A stretch of 64,000 bases of DNA from Rs1 sp038900335 (GTDB taxonomy: Bacteria; Pseudomonadota; Gammaproteobacteria; Pseudomonadales; Balneatricaceae). The stretch lies in contig JBBMRB010000020.1 of the NCBI GenBank assembly GCA_038900335.1, positions 1 through 64,000 of the forward strand. The letters are read 5' to 3'. A program made the translations under genes and the position numbers. This document shows positions 33,491 to 42,940 of this stretch, piece after piece. The number at the start of each line of letters is the position of its first letter. Within the stretch, counting starts at the first letter, position 1. The notes below the pieces were generated by a model, which saw only the letters and a program-made list of their open reading frames with translations, was not told the origin of the DNA and made no database searches.

Positions 33491-35317
33491 CTAGTCATCT
33501 CCTAGGAAATCACCACTTTGGTGAGCCCAAAGTTGTGCGTAAACACCTTTTTGAGCGAGTAGTTCACTGTGGCTTCCCTGTTCAATAACCTTACCTTTAT
33601 CGATAATAATTAACCGGTCCATAGCCGCTATTGTTGACAGGCGATGGGCGATCGCAATAACCGTTTTATTTTGCATTAAATCCGCTAGATGCTGCTGAAT
33701 AGCAGCTTCTACTTCAGAATCAAGCGCTGAAGTTGCCTCATCTAATAATAAAATAGGTGCATCTTTTAACAGTACACGAGCAATCGCGATGCGCTGGCGT
33801 TGACCGCCTGATAGCTTAACTCCGCGCTCTCCAACTTGGGCATCGTATCCGCCAGCGCCGTTAGGGTCGACTAAATCTAAAATGAAGTCATGTGCTTGTG
33901 CCTGTTTACATGCTTTGATTAGCTCGTCATGGCTGGCGTTAGGTTTGCCGTAAATAATGTTGTCCTTTACGCTGCGATGCAATAGCGAGGTATCTTGTGT
34001 CACCATGCCGATACTGGCGCGCAAGCTCTCTTGTGTGACAGATTTAATATCAATGCCATCAATTTTAATGGCACCAGATTCTACGTCATAAAAGCGCATT
34101 AGCAGATTGATGAGTGTTGATTTACCAGCGCCAGAGCGCCCGACTAGACCTACTTTTTCACCGGGTTTAATATTGATATTCAAGTTTCTAATGAGTGCAT
34201 GATCATCAAAGTTAAAATTAACATTCTCAAAGCTGATAGCGCCTTGTTGTACTTTAAGCGTTTGCGCATCCTCACGATCGGTAATTGTTTGTGGTTTTGA
34301 TAAGCTATTCATACCATCAATAACGGTACCAATGTTTTCAAACAAAGAACTCATTTCCCACATGATCCATTGTGACATGCCGTTCAAACGCAGTGATAAA
34401 CTGATAGCAATCGCAATTGAGCCTGCGTTGGTATTGCCGCCAGACCATAAATAGATGGATAGGGCGCTAATATTGAATACCAGCAGTAAGTTGTTGTACT
34501 GCACTAAAAAGCCTAGTTTTGTCACTAATCGCATTTGATCGTGTACGGTTGATAAGAAGCCCTGCATACTTTTTTTAGCGTATGCTTCCTCTCGATCACT
34601 GTGTGAAAATAACTTCACGGTTGAAATGTTAGTATAGCTATCGACCACACATCCGGTCATGGTTGATCTCGCATCTGCTTGGCGAGTCGACACTCTTTTT
34701 AAACGAGGTATGTAATAGAATTGGATAGCGACATAGCAAAGCAACCAAAATAAAATAGGTAATAAATAATAGCTATCGCCCTTTGCTATCAAGTAGACGA
34801 TAGAAATGAAGTAAACAATGATGTAAACAAAGACATCGAGTAGTTTGGTGACGGCTTCTCTTATCGCTAATGAGGTTTGCATCACCTTGGTAGCTAGTCT
34901 GCCTGCAAAATCATCCTGGTAAAAGGCAATACTTTGTTGCAGTAAATAGCGATGCATGGTCCAGCGGATAGCCATCGGGAAGTTTCCCAAAATGGTTTGA
35001 TGGATTAATGTTGAATGTAAAAAAATCACTAAAGGCATCGCTATCAGCACTAACACAGTCATTAAAATAAATTCAACAGTGTGTTGACTTAAAATATCAG
35101 CACTGGGCTTCACACTTAACCAGTTGACTAAATCCCCCATAAAACTAAATAGATAAACTTCGCCAATAGCAAGGGATGCGTTCATCAAAGCCATTGCAAT
35201 TAAGTACTTCTCCATACCTTTACTATAATGTCGAAAGAAGGCAAAAAGAGTAGCAGGTGGTTGTTCTTGTTCGGTATCTGGAAAAGGAGGAATTAAGCTC
35301 TCGAAAAACTTAAACAT
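33491..35317 (-). CDS. ABC exporter, fused permease and ATPase
   Basis: ATG 35317 (MFKFFESLIPPF) is chosen over an upstream hydrophobic extension because an AGG ribosome site precedes it; 608 residues. The N-terminal ~335 residues carry about six transmembrane helices, and the C-terminal part is a complete nucleotide-binding domain: Walker A GRSGAGKST, Q-loop MVTQDTSLL, signature LSGGQRQRIAIARVLL, Walker B ILLLDEATSALD, switch AIAHRLSTI. This is the MsbA/multidrug half-transporter type, working as a homodimer. It is monocistronic and not linked to a secretion partner, so its substrate is open. Confidence 0.9.
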   Translation of the reverse strand: MFKFFESLIPPFPDTEQEQPPATLFAFFRHYSKGMEKYLIAMALMNASLAIGEVYLFSFMGDLVNWLSVKPSADILSQHTVEFILMTVLVLIAMPLVIFLHSTLIHQTILGNFPMAIRWTMHRYLLQQSIAFYQDDFAGRLATKVMQTSLAIREAVTKLLDVFVYIIVYFISIVYLIAKGDSYYLLPILFWLLCYVAIQFYYIPRLKRVSTRQADARSTMTGCVVDSYTNISTVKLFSHSDREEAYAKKSMQGFLSTVHDQMRLVTKLGFLVQYNNLLLVFNISALSIYLWSGGNTNAGSIAIAISLSLRLNGMSQWIMWEMSSLFENIGTVIDGMNSLSKPQTITDREDAQTLKVQQGAISFENVNFNFDDHALIRNLNINIKPGEKVGLVGRSGAGKSTLINLLMRFYDVESGAIKIDGIDIKSVTQESLRASIGMVTQDTSLLHRSVKDNIIYGKPNASHDELIKACKQAQAHDFILDLVDPNGAGGYDAQVGERGVKLSGGQRQRIAIARVLLKDAPILLLDEATSALDSEVEAAIQQHLADLMQNKTVIAIAHRLSTIAAMDRLIIIDKGKVIEQGSHSELLAQKGVYAQLWAHQSGDFLGDD

Positions 35318-35706
35318 GTTAATGCCTGTTAAAAAATAGAGTAAAAGGAAGAACAAAATATAGTGTGACTAAAGGTTAGTTTCAGCAGTGAAGTATTAGC
35401 TGCTAAGTTCAACCAAATTGACTTTTTTGTTCTGTATGTTTGCTATCAAAATAGTGATGTTAATTAGCGGGGACAGTCTACCATTGATAATACTGGCAAT
35501 AAATAGATAGCTCGAAGAAGCAGGCAGATAGCCTATAAATAGTTAGCGCTGAGCTGGTAATAATGTCAGTTGTTATGCTTGGGAAAAGGTTATTAAAAAT
35601 GATAAAAAAGCATTAATACTATAAAATTTAGCGCTAAAATATACGCCTATCGTTAATTGTTTGTTTGGATTATAATGAACGCCAAATTTTGAGGTGACTT
35701 TAAACT
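35318..35706. other. Intergenic region between ABC exporter and pyrD
   Basis: About 390 AT-rich bases between divergent genes; it must hold both promoters. I see no gene, repeat or hairpin worth calling. A TATAAA-like hexamer near 35628 could be a -10 box but has no convincing partner. Confidence 0.4.
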
Positions 35707-36747
35707 ATGTTGTATCCATTAACTCGTTCTCTAATGTTTGGTTTAGATGCTGAACTCTCGCATGATATTGCTATTAAGGGGATGAATTTAGCGTCTATTC
35801 TTGGTGTACCAAAACTATTAGGCGCAGAAACTCTTTATGCGCCAGTAGAGGTGATGGGGATTAAGTTTTCTAATCCAGTAGGTCTCGCTGCAGGTCTGGA
35901 TAAAAATGGTACCGCAATAGATGGTCTAGCTAATATGGGCTTTGGTTTTATTGAAGTAGGTACTGTTACCCCAAAAGGCCAGGTTGGTAACCCTAAGCCG
36001 AGAATATTTAGAATACCCGAGCACAGTGCGATTATTAATCGTATGGGTTTTAATAACGACGGTGTTGATGCATTATTAAAAAATATTGATAAGGCGCGTT
36101 TCAAAGGTGTTCTGGGTATCAATATAGGTAAAAATAAAGACACACCTACAGAGCGTGCTAATGATGATTACCTGTATTGCTTAAGAAAAGTTTATTCGCG
36201 CGCATCTTACATTACAATTAACCTATCATCACCTAATACTCCTGGCCTGCGTACACTGCAATTTGGTGAGTCTTTAAATAGCTTGCTGGAAGTGTTGAAA
36301 AATGAGCAAGCTAAACAGGCAATTTTACATGATAAATATGTACCGATAGCGGTCAAAATAGCGCCTGATTTGACAGAAGAAGAAGTGGTTATGGTGGCTA
36401 GGTCTTTAAAAACCTATGAAATAGATGGTGTTATTGCCACCAATACCACCTTGTCTCGTCAGGGGATTGAAGGCTCTAAAATGCAAGATGAAGCGGGTGG
36501 CTTATCGGGTTCTCCTGTGCGCAATCAATCTATTAAAATCATCCGCACGCTTGCCCGTGAATTACAAGGTAGTGTGCCTATTATTGGCGTTGGCGGTATA
36601 TCAGAAGGGTTTGATGCTGCAGAAAAAATCGAAGCAGGTGCTAGTTTAGTGCAAATATACAGTGGCTTTATTTATAAAGGGCCAAGCTTAATTGCCGAAT
36701 CTGTCAAAGCTATTCAAGCATTGCCTACACATGTAGTGAGTGTCTAA
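35707..36747 (+). CDS. pyrD: Dihydroorotate dehydrogenase (quinone), class 2
   Basis: 346 residues. It oxidises dihydroorotate to orotate at the inner membrane with quinone as acceptor. The N-terminal MLYPLTRSLMFGLDAELSHD helices form the membrane/quinone-binding extension of class 2 enzymes. FMN and active-site motifs: NPVGLAAGLDKNG, FIEVGTVTPKGQ, NRMGFNNDG, NLSSPNTPG (catalytic Ser), ATNTT and VGGISEG. AGGTGA ribosome site. Followed by rmf and rlmKL, the order known from Pseudomonas. Confidence 0.97.
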   Translation: MLYPLTRSLMFGLDAELSHDIAIKGMNLASILGVPKLLGAETLYAPVEVMGIKFSNPVGLAAGLDKNGTAIDGLANMGFGFIEVGTVTPKGQVGNPKPRIFRIPEHSAIINRMGFNNDGVDALLKNIDKARFKGVLGINIGKNKDTPTERANDDYLYCLRKVYSRASYITINLSSPNTPGLRTLQFGESLNSLLEVLKNEQAKQAILHDKYVPIAVKIAPDLTEEEVVMVARSLKTYEIDGVIATNTTLSRQGIEGSKMQDEAGGLSGSPVRNQSIKIIRTLARELQGSVPIIGVGGISEGFDAAEKIEAGASLVQIYSGFIYKGPSLIAESVKAIQALPTHVVSV

Positions 36748-36817
36748 AATTGATCCTGCCAATGTTGGCAATGTTGGGCGTATTCAATACTGATCAATAA
36801 TATAGCGCTAAGGTATG

Positions 36818-36846
36818 TAGACTGTTAACGTTTGGTTAACAGTCTA
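36818..36846 (+). terminator. 12-bp perfect stem-loop after pyrD
   Basis: TAGACTGTTAAC (36818-36829) pairs exactly with GTTAACAGTCTA (36835-36846) around a 5-base loop, 70 bp after the pyrD stop. There is no T-tract, so it may be a processing or stability element, or mark the end of convergent pyrD and rmf transcripts. Confidence 0.55.
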
Positions 36847-36877
36847 GTGTCTCTAAGCGACTTAACTAGTATAAGAT

Positions 36878-36920
36878 GCTTACTAGCATAGAAGTTGCTT
36901 ACTAGCATAGAAGTTGCTTA
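36878..36920 (+). repeat. Tandem 19-bp repeat
   Basis: GCTTACTAGCATAGAAGTT occurs twice head to tail (36878-36896 and 36897-36915) with five bases of a third copy. It lies just beyond the 3' end of rmf, in the convergent pyrD-rmf gap. Confidence 0.85.
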
Positions 36921-36933
36921 TAGCGTTAAATAC

Positions 36934-37140
36934 TTAGTGCAAAGCAGGGTTGGTTTGTATGGCAGAGACACCGGCCATTCCATCCCAGTGAGCTTCACGG
37001 CCCTCTCGCCAGCCCCCTAGCCAAAGGCTACGTTTGTCTTGTATCGTCTCTGGGCACAAATCTTTCGATTTTCCCGTTAAACCAGCGGTAAACCCTCTGG
37101 AGAATAGAATAGAAGATTTGTCACGTTTTTGTCTTTTCAT
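36934..37140 (-). CDS. rmf: Ribosome modulation factor
   Basis: 68 residues. RMF binds 70S ribosomes in slow growth and drives 100S hibernating dimers. The conserved N-terminus MKRQKRDKSSILFSRGFTAG, a GKSKDLCP segment and the WLGGWREGRE motif match the family closely; the tail after it is slightly longer than the E. coli protein. GAGGA ribosome site seven bases before the ATG. It is convergent with pyrD and divergent from rlmKL, with a long 694-bp upstream region in which stress control could reside. Confidence 0.94.
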   Translation of the reverse strand: MKRQKRDKSSILFSRGFTAGLTGKSKDLCPETIQDKRSLWLGGWREGREAHWDGMAGVSAIQTNPALH

Positions 37141-37834
37141 TGCTGTTCCTCATCTTTACTTTAAGTTGAATGTAGCTTTTTATACTCCATCAGTTAAATA
37201 GTGGGAATTAAGCGGCCATTACATTTTCAATAGCCGCCCTAGTTATAGCAAAAAATAGCGGTTTAGCTATGCCTTTAAAGCATTATTTTACACAGTTATT
37301 TGCTCGCATTAAAAAAATAGCGTGAGAACAAAAGCTTAGCTGCTAAGGTGGTTTTTTGCTTTAACATGAAAAATAATCATTAATTTCTCATATATTATGA
37401 GTTTTATTACATCTTTTTGATTTTAGGTAAAAAAGATGATCACTACTGGTATTAGCATATGGATGGTATTTTTTAGAGCGATAACTTTTTAGGTGTATGC
37501 AATAAATCATTAAAGCGCTATACAGTGATAGCTAACAACAGTAATGCCTAGCAGCTATTATAATAAGTATCCTTTATATTCCCACAATTGTATAATTGCC
37601 GATTATTGTAGGTGGTTTATCTAAGATCTAAGAGTTTAAAGTGTATTTCAAATTATTAGGCAATATGTAAGTCGTCAAATCTACTATTAACCTAATGTTT
37701 TTAATACAAATTACTCACGAAGCCTTCCTTGCTCAACGAGTAGCAAAATTCAAATTTATGATAGAGCCCTGATCAGAGATTAAATTCATTACTCAGGCGT
37801 TGTATCGAAAAGTCAAAGAAAAAGGTGTTTTTGA
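37141..37834. other. Long intergenic region between rmf and rlmKL
   Basis: 694 bases with no believable protein frame. It contains a small stem (CTTAGC/GCTAAG, 37335-37347) followed after four bases by six T residues on the plus strand, resembling an intrinsic terminator without an obvious gene in front of it. The remainder is AT-rich. Promoters for rmf and rlmKL must lie here. Confidence 0.45.
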
Positions 37835-39988
37835 ATGTCCCATATGTTTTTAGCAACGTGCCCGAAAGGTTTTGAACCTTTATTGGTAGATGAATTAATT
37901 AGTTTTGGCGCACAAAATGTAAAGCAGGTTGCTGTTGGCGTGGAGTTCTCAGGCGCTATAGAATTTGCCTATCGTGCTTGTTTATGGTCAAGAACAGCAA
38001 ACCGTGTGTTGTTGCCGTTGCTAACGGGTAATGCTGAAAGCGCTGACGATTTATATGCTGCTATTCAAAGTATACAATGGCTTGAGCATATGGAGCCTAC
38101 CAATAGCTTGGCTATTAGTTTTACTGGGCAATCGCGTGCGATTAATAACACGCACTTTGGCGCTCTAAAAGTTAAAGATGCCATTGTCGATCAGCTTCGT
38201 GATGCCACAGGCATTCGTCCAGTAGTTGAGCGCGATTCACCTGATATTCGCGTACATACTCATTTATATCGTGGCCGTTTATCGGTATCTCTTGATTTAT
38301 CTGGCTCTAGCTTGCATCGTCGCGGTTATCGGTTACATGCAGGTACTGCGCCGCTAAAAGAGAACTTAGCAGCGGCTTTGTTGATGCGAGCTGGCTGGCC
38401 GCAGATGAAAGGCGAATTTACTCAAGTGTTTGATCCGCTATGCGGCTCAGGTACGATATTAATAGAAGCCGCGATGATGGCTTGTGATATCGCCCCGGGT
38501 ATAGATAGAAATCATTGGGGCTTTAGCCAATGGAAAAAGCATGACAATGAAATATGGACGTCTTTAATTGAAGAGGCAGAGAAAAGACGTACCTTAGGTA
38601 TTAATAACAATGAAACACGTTTTATCGGTGCGGATATCGATAAAAGAGTATTAGAAAACGCTGAGGCTAATGCTAAAAATGTTGGTTTAGAGCATTTGAT
38701 TGAATATAAAGTGGGTGCGGTAGAAAAAATGCGCCAGCCTTATGATGCCCCAGGTTTACTGATTACTAACCCACCTTATGGTGAGCGTTTAGGTGATAGC
38801 TCTACTTTAATGTTTATGTACCGCACGATAGGGGATAAATTAAAAAGTGAGTTTCGTGGCTGGAAAGCATCGGTATTTACTGGCAATCCAGAATTATGCC
38901 AAGTTATTGGCTTAAAGCCTGATAAAACATACAAGCTAAATAATGGACCGCTTGAGAGTAAGTTATTCAATTATCATATATATGCAGAGCGCACCGATGC
39001 AGATAGTGCCCTAGTTGATATAGATGCAGAGCCTTTATCAGAAGGCGCTCAAATGTTTGCTAATCGCTTGAAAAAGAATTTAAAAACGCTGGCTAAGTGG
39101 CGTAAACAAAATAGTATTAGTGCCTATCGTTTATATGATGCGGATATTCCCGAGTACTCAGTGGCTATCGATGTGTATGGTGATTGGGTGAACGTACAAG
39201 AATATGCACCGCCTAAAAGTATTGATCAAGTTAAAGTGTTTGAGCGCTTAAAAGATGTCATGGCTGCGATCCCTGTGGTGCTAGAAATGAATCCGAAAAG
39301 GGTGGTATTAAAGCAGCGTAAAAGACAAAGTGGCACTCAGCAGTATGAAAAGCATGGCCACTTAGGCAAGTTCTTTGAAGTACAAGAGCAAGGTTGCCGC
39401 TTTAGAATCAACCTTAAAGATTATTTAGATACAGGTTTGTTTTTAGATCATCGTCCTATTCGTATTGAAATTCAAAATCAATCGCAAGATAAAGACTTCT
39501 TGAATTTATTTTCCTATACCAGTACGGCATCGGTTCACGCTGCAATAGGTGGTGCGAAAACTACGACCAGCGTCGATATGTCGGCAACGTATTTAAGTTG
39601 GGCTGCAAAAAATATGGCGATGAATGGCTTTAATGATAGCAGCCATCATTTTATCCAAGCAGATTGCCTGCAGTGGTTAAAGAAACAGCGCCAGCCTGCT
39701 TATGATGTTATTTTTATGGATCCGCCGACATTCTCAAACTCTAAGCGTATGCAGGATGTGCTAGATGTACAGCGTGATCATGTCAGAATGATTTCAGCTT
39801 GTATGCGGTTATTAAGACATGATGGAGTACTGATTTTTTCTAATAACTATCGTCGCTTTAAATTAGATTATGAGCTGTTAGCTTCATTTGAAATAGTCGA
39901 TATTACGAAACGTACCATTGATCCAGATTTTAAACGTAACACCAAAATACATCAGTGTTTTGAAATTAGACATAAAGCGAGAGTGTGA
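37835..39988 (+). CDS. rlmL: 23S rRNA G2445-N2 / G2069-N7 methyltransferase RlmKL
   Basis: 717 residues, the length of the fused bifunctional enzyme. The N-terminal half has a THUMP domain (about 45-155) and an N2-guanine methyltransferase with FDPLCGSGTILIEAA and the catalytic TNPPYGERLG. The C-terminal half (about 420-717) is the RlmK N7-methyltransferase with NLFSYTSTASVHAAIGGA and MDPPTFSNSK. Substrates are G2445 and G2069 of 23S rRNA. Start MSHMFLATCPKG is the conserved N-terminus; an AAAGGTG ribosome site precedes it. Confidence 0.96.
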   Translation: MSHMFLATCPKGFEPLLVDELISFGAQNVKQVAVGVEFSGAIEFAYRACLWSRTANRVLLPLLTGNAESADDLYAAIQSIQWLEHMEPTNSLAISFTGQSRAINNTHFGALKVKDAIVDQLRDATGIRPVVERDSPDIRVHTHLYRGRLSVSLDLSGSSLHRRGYRLHAGTAPLKENLAAALLMRAGWPQMKGEFTQVFDPLCGSGTILIEAAMMACDIAPGIDRNHWGFSQWKKHDNEIWTSLIEEAEKRRTLGINNNETRFIGADIDKRVLENAEANAKNVGLEHLIEYKVGAVEKMRQPYDAPGLLITNPPYGERLGDSSTLMFMYRTIGDKLKSEFRGWKASVFTGNPELCQVIGLKPDKTYKLNNGPLESKLFNYHIYAERTDADSALVDIDAEPLSEGAQMFANRLKKNLKTLAKWRKQNSISAYRLYDADIPEYSVAIDVYGDWVNVQEYAPPKSIDQVKVFERLKDVMAAIPVVLEMNPKRVVLKQRKRQSGTQQYEKHGHLGKFFEVQEQGCRFRINLKDYLDTGLFLDHRPIRIEIQNQSQDKDFLNLFSYTSTASVHAAIGGAKTTTSVDMSATYLSWAAKNMAMNGFNDSSHHFIQADCLQWLKKQRQPAYDVIFMDPPTFSNSKRMQDVLDVQRDHVRMISACMRLLRHDGVLIFSNNYRRFKLDYELLASFEIVDITKRTIDPDFKRNTKIHQCFEIRHKARV

Positions 39989-39999
39989 TTTAAAACTTT

Positions 40000-40029
40000 A
40001 CTCAACACAGATGACTCTCTGTGTTGAGT
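40000..40029. terminator. 12-bp perfect stem-loop between convergent rlmKL and response regulator
   Basis: ACTCAACACAGA pairs exactly with TCTGTGTTGAGT around a 6-base loop. It lies 12 bp after the rlmKL stop and about 115 bp beyond the end of the minus-strand regulator gene. No T-tract on the plus side; on the minus side it is followed by AAAGTTTTAAAT. Confidence 0.55.
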
Positions 40030-40143
40030 GAGTAATCAAGTAAGTAATTAGTCTTTACTACTTGCTCGCTCTGTAGGGGGTAGCAAGATCACTTGAGGAA
40101 AGTTTAAAAGCTCGTTTCAACAGACCTCAAAAATAGCTTCTGT

Positions 40144-40941
40144 TTAGTCGTTGGCAAAAACCAGCTCAGTGATGATGCGTTTGATCACATCATAAGTTAA
40201 CGGTTTCTTTAATAGGGCCGATACACCAGAGTTTTCTATCGCAGCTAATGATGATTCATCTTGTTCAGATGTGACCATCATAACCGGCACACTAGGTTGT
40301 GTTTTATCGTTGCGGATCAGTTCAAGCAGTTCTTTGCCATCGACATTTGGCATGTTGTAGTCAGTGACTACCAAATCAAAGTTATGTTTGCGAAACAGCT
40401 CGAAAGCTTGGGCGCCATCTTCTGCTTCGAGCATTGTTGTAACACCAAGATTGGTCAATATGTTTTTAAAGTAAGTGCGTGATAACTTGCTGTCATCAAC
40501 GATCAGTACGCTCAATGACTCAAAGTCTTCATCACTGACAATATCTGTTTCATAATCGCCGATATAATCTAAAGTGCTATTTAAAACTTTGGCCAGTTCA
40601 TTTTCACTGAATGGCTTTGGTAGTATACCGATGGCGCCAGCTTGGCGAACGGGTTCTAAAAAGCGATAGTGAGTTTCAGATGAGACTAATAAAAAGGTCG
40701 TTTTTTGTAAACGCTCATCTGCGCGCATATTGTTGACAATATCGGTGCCTGTCATATCCGGTAAGTGCATAGAGCTAATAACAATATCTGGAACCTGAGT
40801 GTCCATAAAATTTAGCGCATCTTGCCCGCAGGTAAACTCTTCAATATCATCTATTTCATAACCTGCTAAGTGTTTGAGGATTATAGATCTTTGAAGATTA
40901 GAAGGCTCAATCAATACAACTAAAAGGCTACTTAAATTCAT
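40144..40941 (-). CDS. Tandem-receiver response regulator without output domain
   Basis: ATG 40941 (MNLSSLLVVLIEPS) is preferred; longer starts at 40953 or 41025 are possible. 265 residues make up two CheY-like receivers and nothing else. REC1 (about 1-120) lacks the phospho-acceptor: the site reads VISSMHLPDM, with Ser where Asp is expected, and its acidic pocket has only one Glu. REC2 (about 142-262) is canonical, with LIVDDS, the acceptor in VVTDYNMPNVDG, a MVTSEQ Thr/Ser and LLKKPL Lys. It probably signals by protein contact. No histidine kinase gene lies nearby. Confidence 0.88.
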   Translation of the reverse strand: MNLSSLLVVLIEPSNLQRSIILKHLAGYEIDDIEEFTCGQDALNFMDTQVPDIVISSMHLPDMTGTDIVNNMRADERLQKTTFLLVSSETHYRFLEPVRQAGAIGILPKPFSENELAKVLNSTLDYIGDYETDIVSDEDFESLSVLIVDDSKLSRTYFKNILTNLGVTTMLEAEDGAQAFELFRKHNFDLVVTDYNMPNVDGKELLELIRNDKTQPSVPVMMVTSEQDESSLAAIENSGVSALLKKPLTYDVIKRIITELVFAND

Positions 40942-41385
40942 ACGGGTTCTCATGTGACTAGAAATGAATATTAGATAATATGTACTGGGCGAATAGTCAT
41001 CTAACAATATTGATGGATTACCCACTTACAGTATAAGCCAAGCTAAGACTTTTTGCAGTATATCAAACTGACATAATAATTTATTTAAAAAATAGATATA
41101 TTCGTCAGTGATCAAAAATGAGGCTTATAAGTATTGCGGCTATCGAGAATACAAGTAAGGTTTAATATGCTAATGTTGCTCGCGACTCAAAATGGATTTG
41201 TTTTAATAGATATAGATTAGCGCTTTTTATAGTGCATTTGCTCTAATCTAAGCTACTATTTTTGTAGTCTTTGTCGGGTTTTTTATTATAAATCAGGCTT
41301 TACTATTTCCTCTCTTAGACTATTGATCTAATGATGTTATTGGTTTTTTTAAGAAATGAGGAGTTAATTATCAGAGTATCTCAAT
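40942..41385. other. Intergenic region upstream of the MFS gene
   Basis: 444 AT-rich bases between divergent genes. No gene seen. A GAGGAG sequence at 41358-41363 is 22 bases upstream of the MFS start, rather far for a ribosome site, and no in-frame start codon lies between. Confidence 0.35.
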
Positions 41386-42561
41386 ATGAATAAGACAGTT
41401 GCCATATTATCGCTGTGTCAGGCGTTATTAAATACCGGTAATATTTTGCTAATAGCAATGGCGGCATTAATAGGGCAAACATTAGCGCCGACAGATGCAC
41501 TCATTACTTTTCCACTGGCCCTGCAGTTTGTAGGGTTGATGACAGCGACTATCCCCGCATCATTAATTATGAGTAAATTAGGACGCCGCAAAGGTTTTTA
41601 CTTAGGTAATAGTATCGGTATTGGAGGAGCGCTAGTGTGCGCTGCTGCACTAGCTGTACACAGTTTTTCACTGTTATGCATTGGCTCATTTCTATTAGGT
41701 ATTGGTATAGGTTTTGGTACGTTGTATCGTTTTGCCGCGGTCGAATCGTGTGAGCCCAGCCAAAAAAGTAAGGCGATATCTTATGTCATGTTAGGCGGTG
41801 TTATCGCTGCTTTTATAGGCCCAGCACTGGCGGTAGAAAGTAAGGATTGGCTGCAAGGTTATCCTTTTGTCGGCTCGTTTTTAGGTGTGGTGGTGTTAAA
41901 TGTTATCGCTTTTATACTGCTAACCTTTGCCGAGTTTCCTAAAGTAAGCCAAAGTTTGTCAACACAAAAAAAACAGCGACCGATACTTACTATTTTGATG
42001 CAGCCAGTATTTATTTTATCAGTGGTGTCTGCGACTGTCGGCTATGCCATTATGAATTTATTAATGTCGGCTACACCACTGGCGATGCATCGTCATAGCT
42101 TTAGTTTTGCAGACTCTGCTTGGGTAATACAATGGCACGTACTGGGTATGTTTTTACCGTCCTTTTTTACTGGAAAATTAATTCAACGCTTTGGTGCAAT
42201 TAAATTAATTCAAATAGGTTCGGTTTTGATATTGGGCTGTATACTGGTGAACTTTGATGGCCAAAGCCTCTGGCATTTTTGGAGCGCGTTAGTGTTACTC
42301 GGTGTTGGCTGGAACTTTATGTTTATTAGCGGTACTCATATTGTAACATCTGCATATGAGCCCCATGAAAAGTCAAAGAGCCAAGCCGCCAATGAGTTTA
42401 TTTTGTTTTCGATGGTGACGTTATCGGCATTGAGTTCTGGATGGTTAGAGGCCACGATAGGCTGGAGCAACATGAATTTATTAATGATATCAATTGTCGC
42501 TATATCAGTGCTTGTTGTCTGGCTGTTTTCTTATAAAATAGCAGCCAGTGTGAACCATTAA
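41386..42561 (+). CDS. MFS transporter
   Basis: 391 residues with about twelve hydrophobic helices in two halves and the motif-A-like loop SKLGRRKGFYLGN between helices 2 and 3. A YRFAAVESCEPSQKSKAISYVMLGG segment matches helix 4-5 of a branch of putative drug or metabolite exporters. Length is normal. The substrate cannot be inferred. The gene is followed by a small frame and then recC, without obvious functional relation. Confidence 0.88.
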   Translation: MNKTVAILSLCQALLNTGNILLIAMAALIGQTLAPTDALITFPLALQFVGLMTATIPASLIMSKLGRRKGFYLGNSIGIGGALVCAAALAVHSFSLLCIGSFLLGIGIGFGTLYRFAAVESCEPSQKSKAISYVMLGGVIAAFIGPALAVESKDWLQGYPFVGSFLGVVVLNVIAFILLTFAEFPKVSQSLSTQKKQRPILTILMQPVFILSVVSATVGYAIMNLLMSATPLAMHRHSFSFADSAWVIQWHVLGMFLPSFFTGKLIQRFGAIKLIQIGSVLILGCILVNFDGQSLWHFWSALVLLGVGWNFMFISGTHIVTSAYEPHEKSKSQAANEFILFSMVTLSALSSGWLEATIGWSNMNLLMISIVAISVLVVWLFSYKIAASVNH

Positions 42562-42592
42562 GTTTGATCGTAATAATAGGTAGGTATCGGCG

Positions 42593-42796
42593 TTGAAGAG
42601 TTTTATTTTTAGTACAGATAATGATCGTGGTGGTGTAATGCTGTGTGATCTTAATGAGATTGATGAAGCTGTAGTTTATTTGCAAAAACGCTTTCGCGGT
42701 GTCGTAAAAGTTGAAATGGGCAAAAAGCTGTGGACGATAGATGATGGTTACTCAGAATTAGAGCTTAAAACGGATAGTGCCAGTTTAAGCAATTAG
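42593..42796 (+). CDS. Small protein of unknown function (uncertain)
   Basis: 67 residues from a TTG start preceded by AGGTAGG about nine bases upstream. The sequence is well mixed (MKSFIFSTDNDRGGVMLCD, then a short helix and MGKKLWTIDDGYSELEL) and not low-complexity, with codon use like the neighbours, so it may be a real small soluble protein. I know no family. A later ATG at 42638 is an alternative start. It sits 31 bp after the MFS gene, possibly in its transcript. Confidence 0.5.
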   Translation: MKSFIFSTDNDRGGVMLCDLNEIDEAVVYLQKRFRGVVKVEMGKKLWTIDDGYSELELKTDSASLSN

Positions 42797-42940
42797 CGAT
42801 GGGCTAAAACCAGGCAATTGCTCATTTAAAACGCTGTACACAGGCATCAAAATTAATCTAGCTATCTAGGCTGTATCTCATTTAATAGTGCGCTAGTTTG
42901 ACAGCGCAATGTGATATTTATTACTTGTAAAGGTTGAACA

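Noticed and set aside
33491..35317. ABC exporter as missing ATPase for the adhesin system
   Set aside because: It lies about 26 kb away, is monocistronic, and resembles MsbA/multidrug exporters without a C39-like domain; nothing links it to the adhesin locus.
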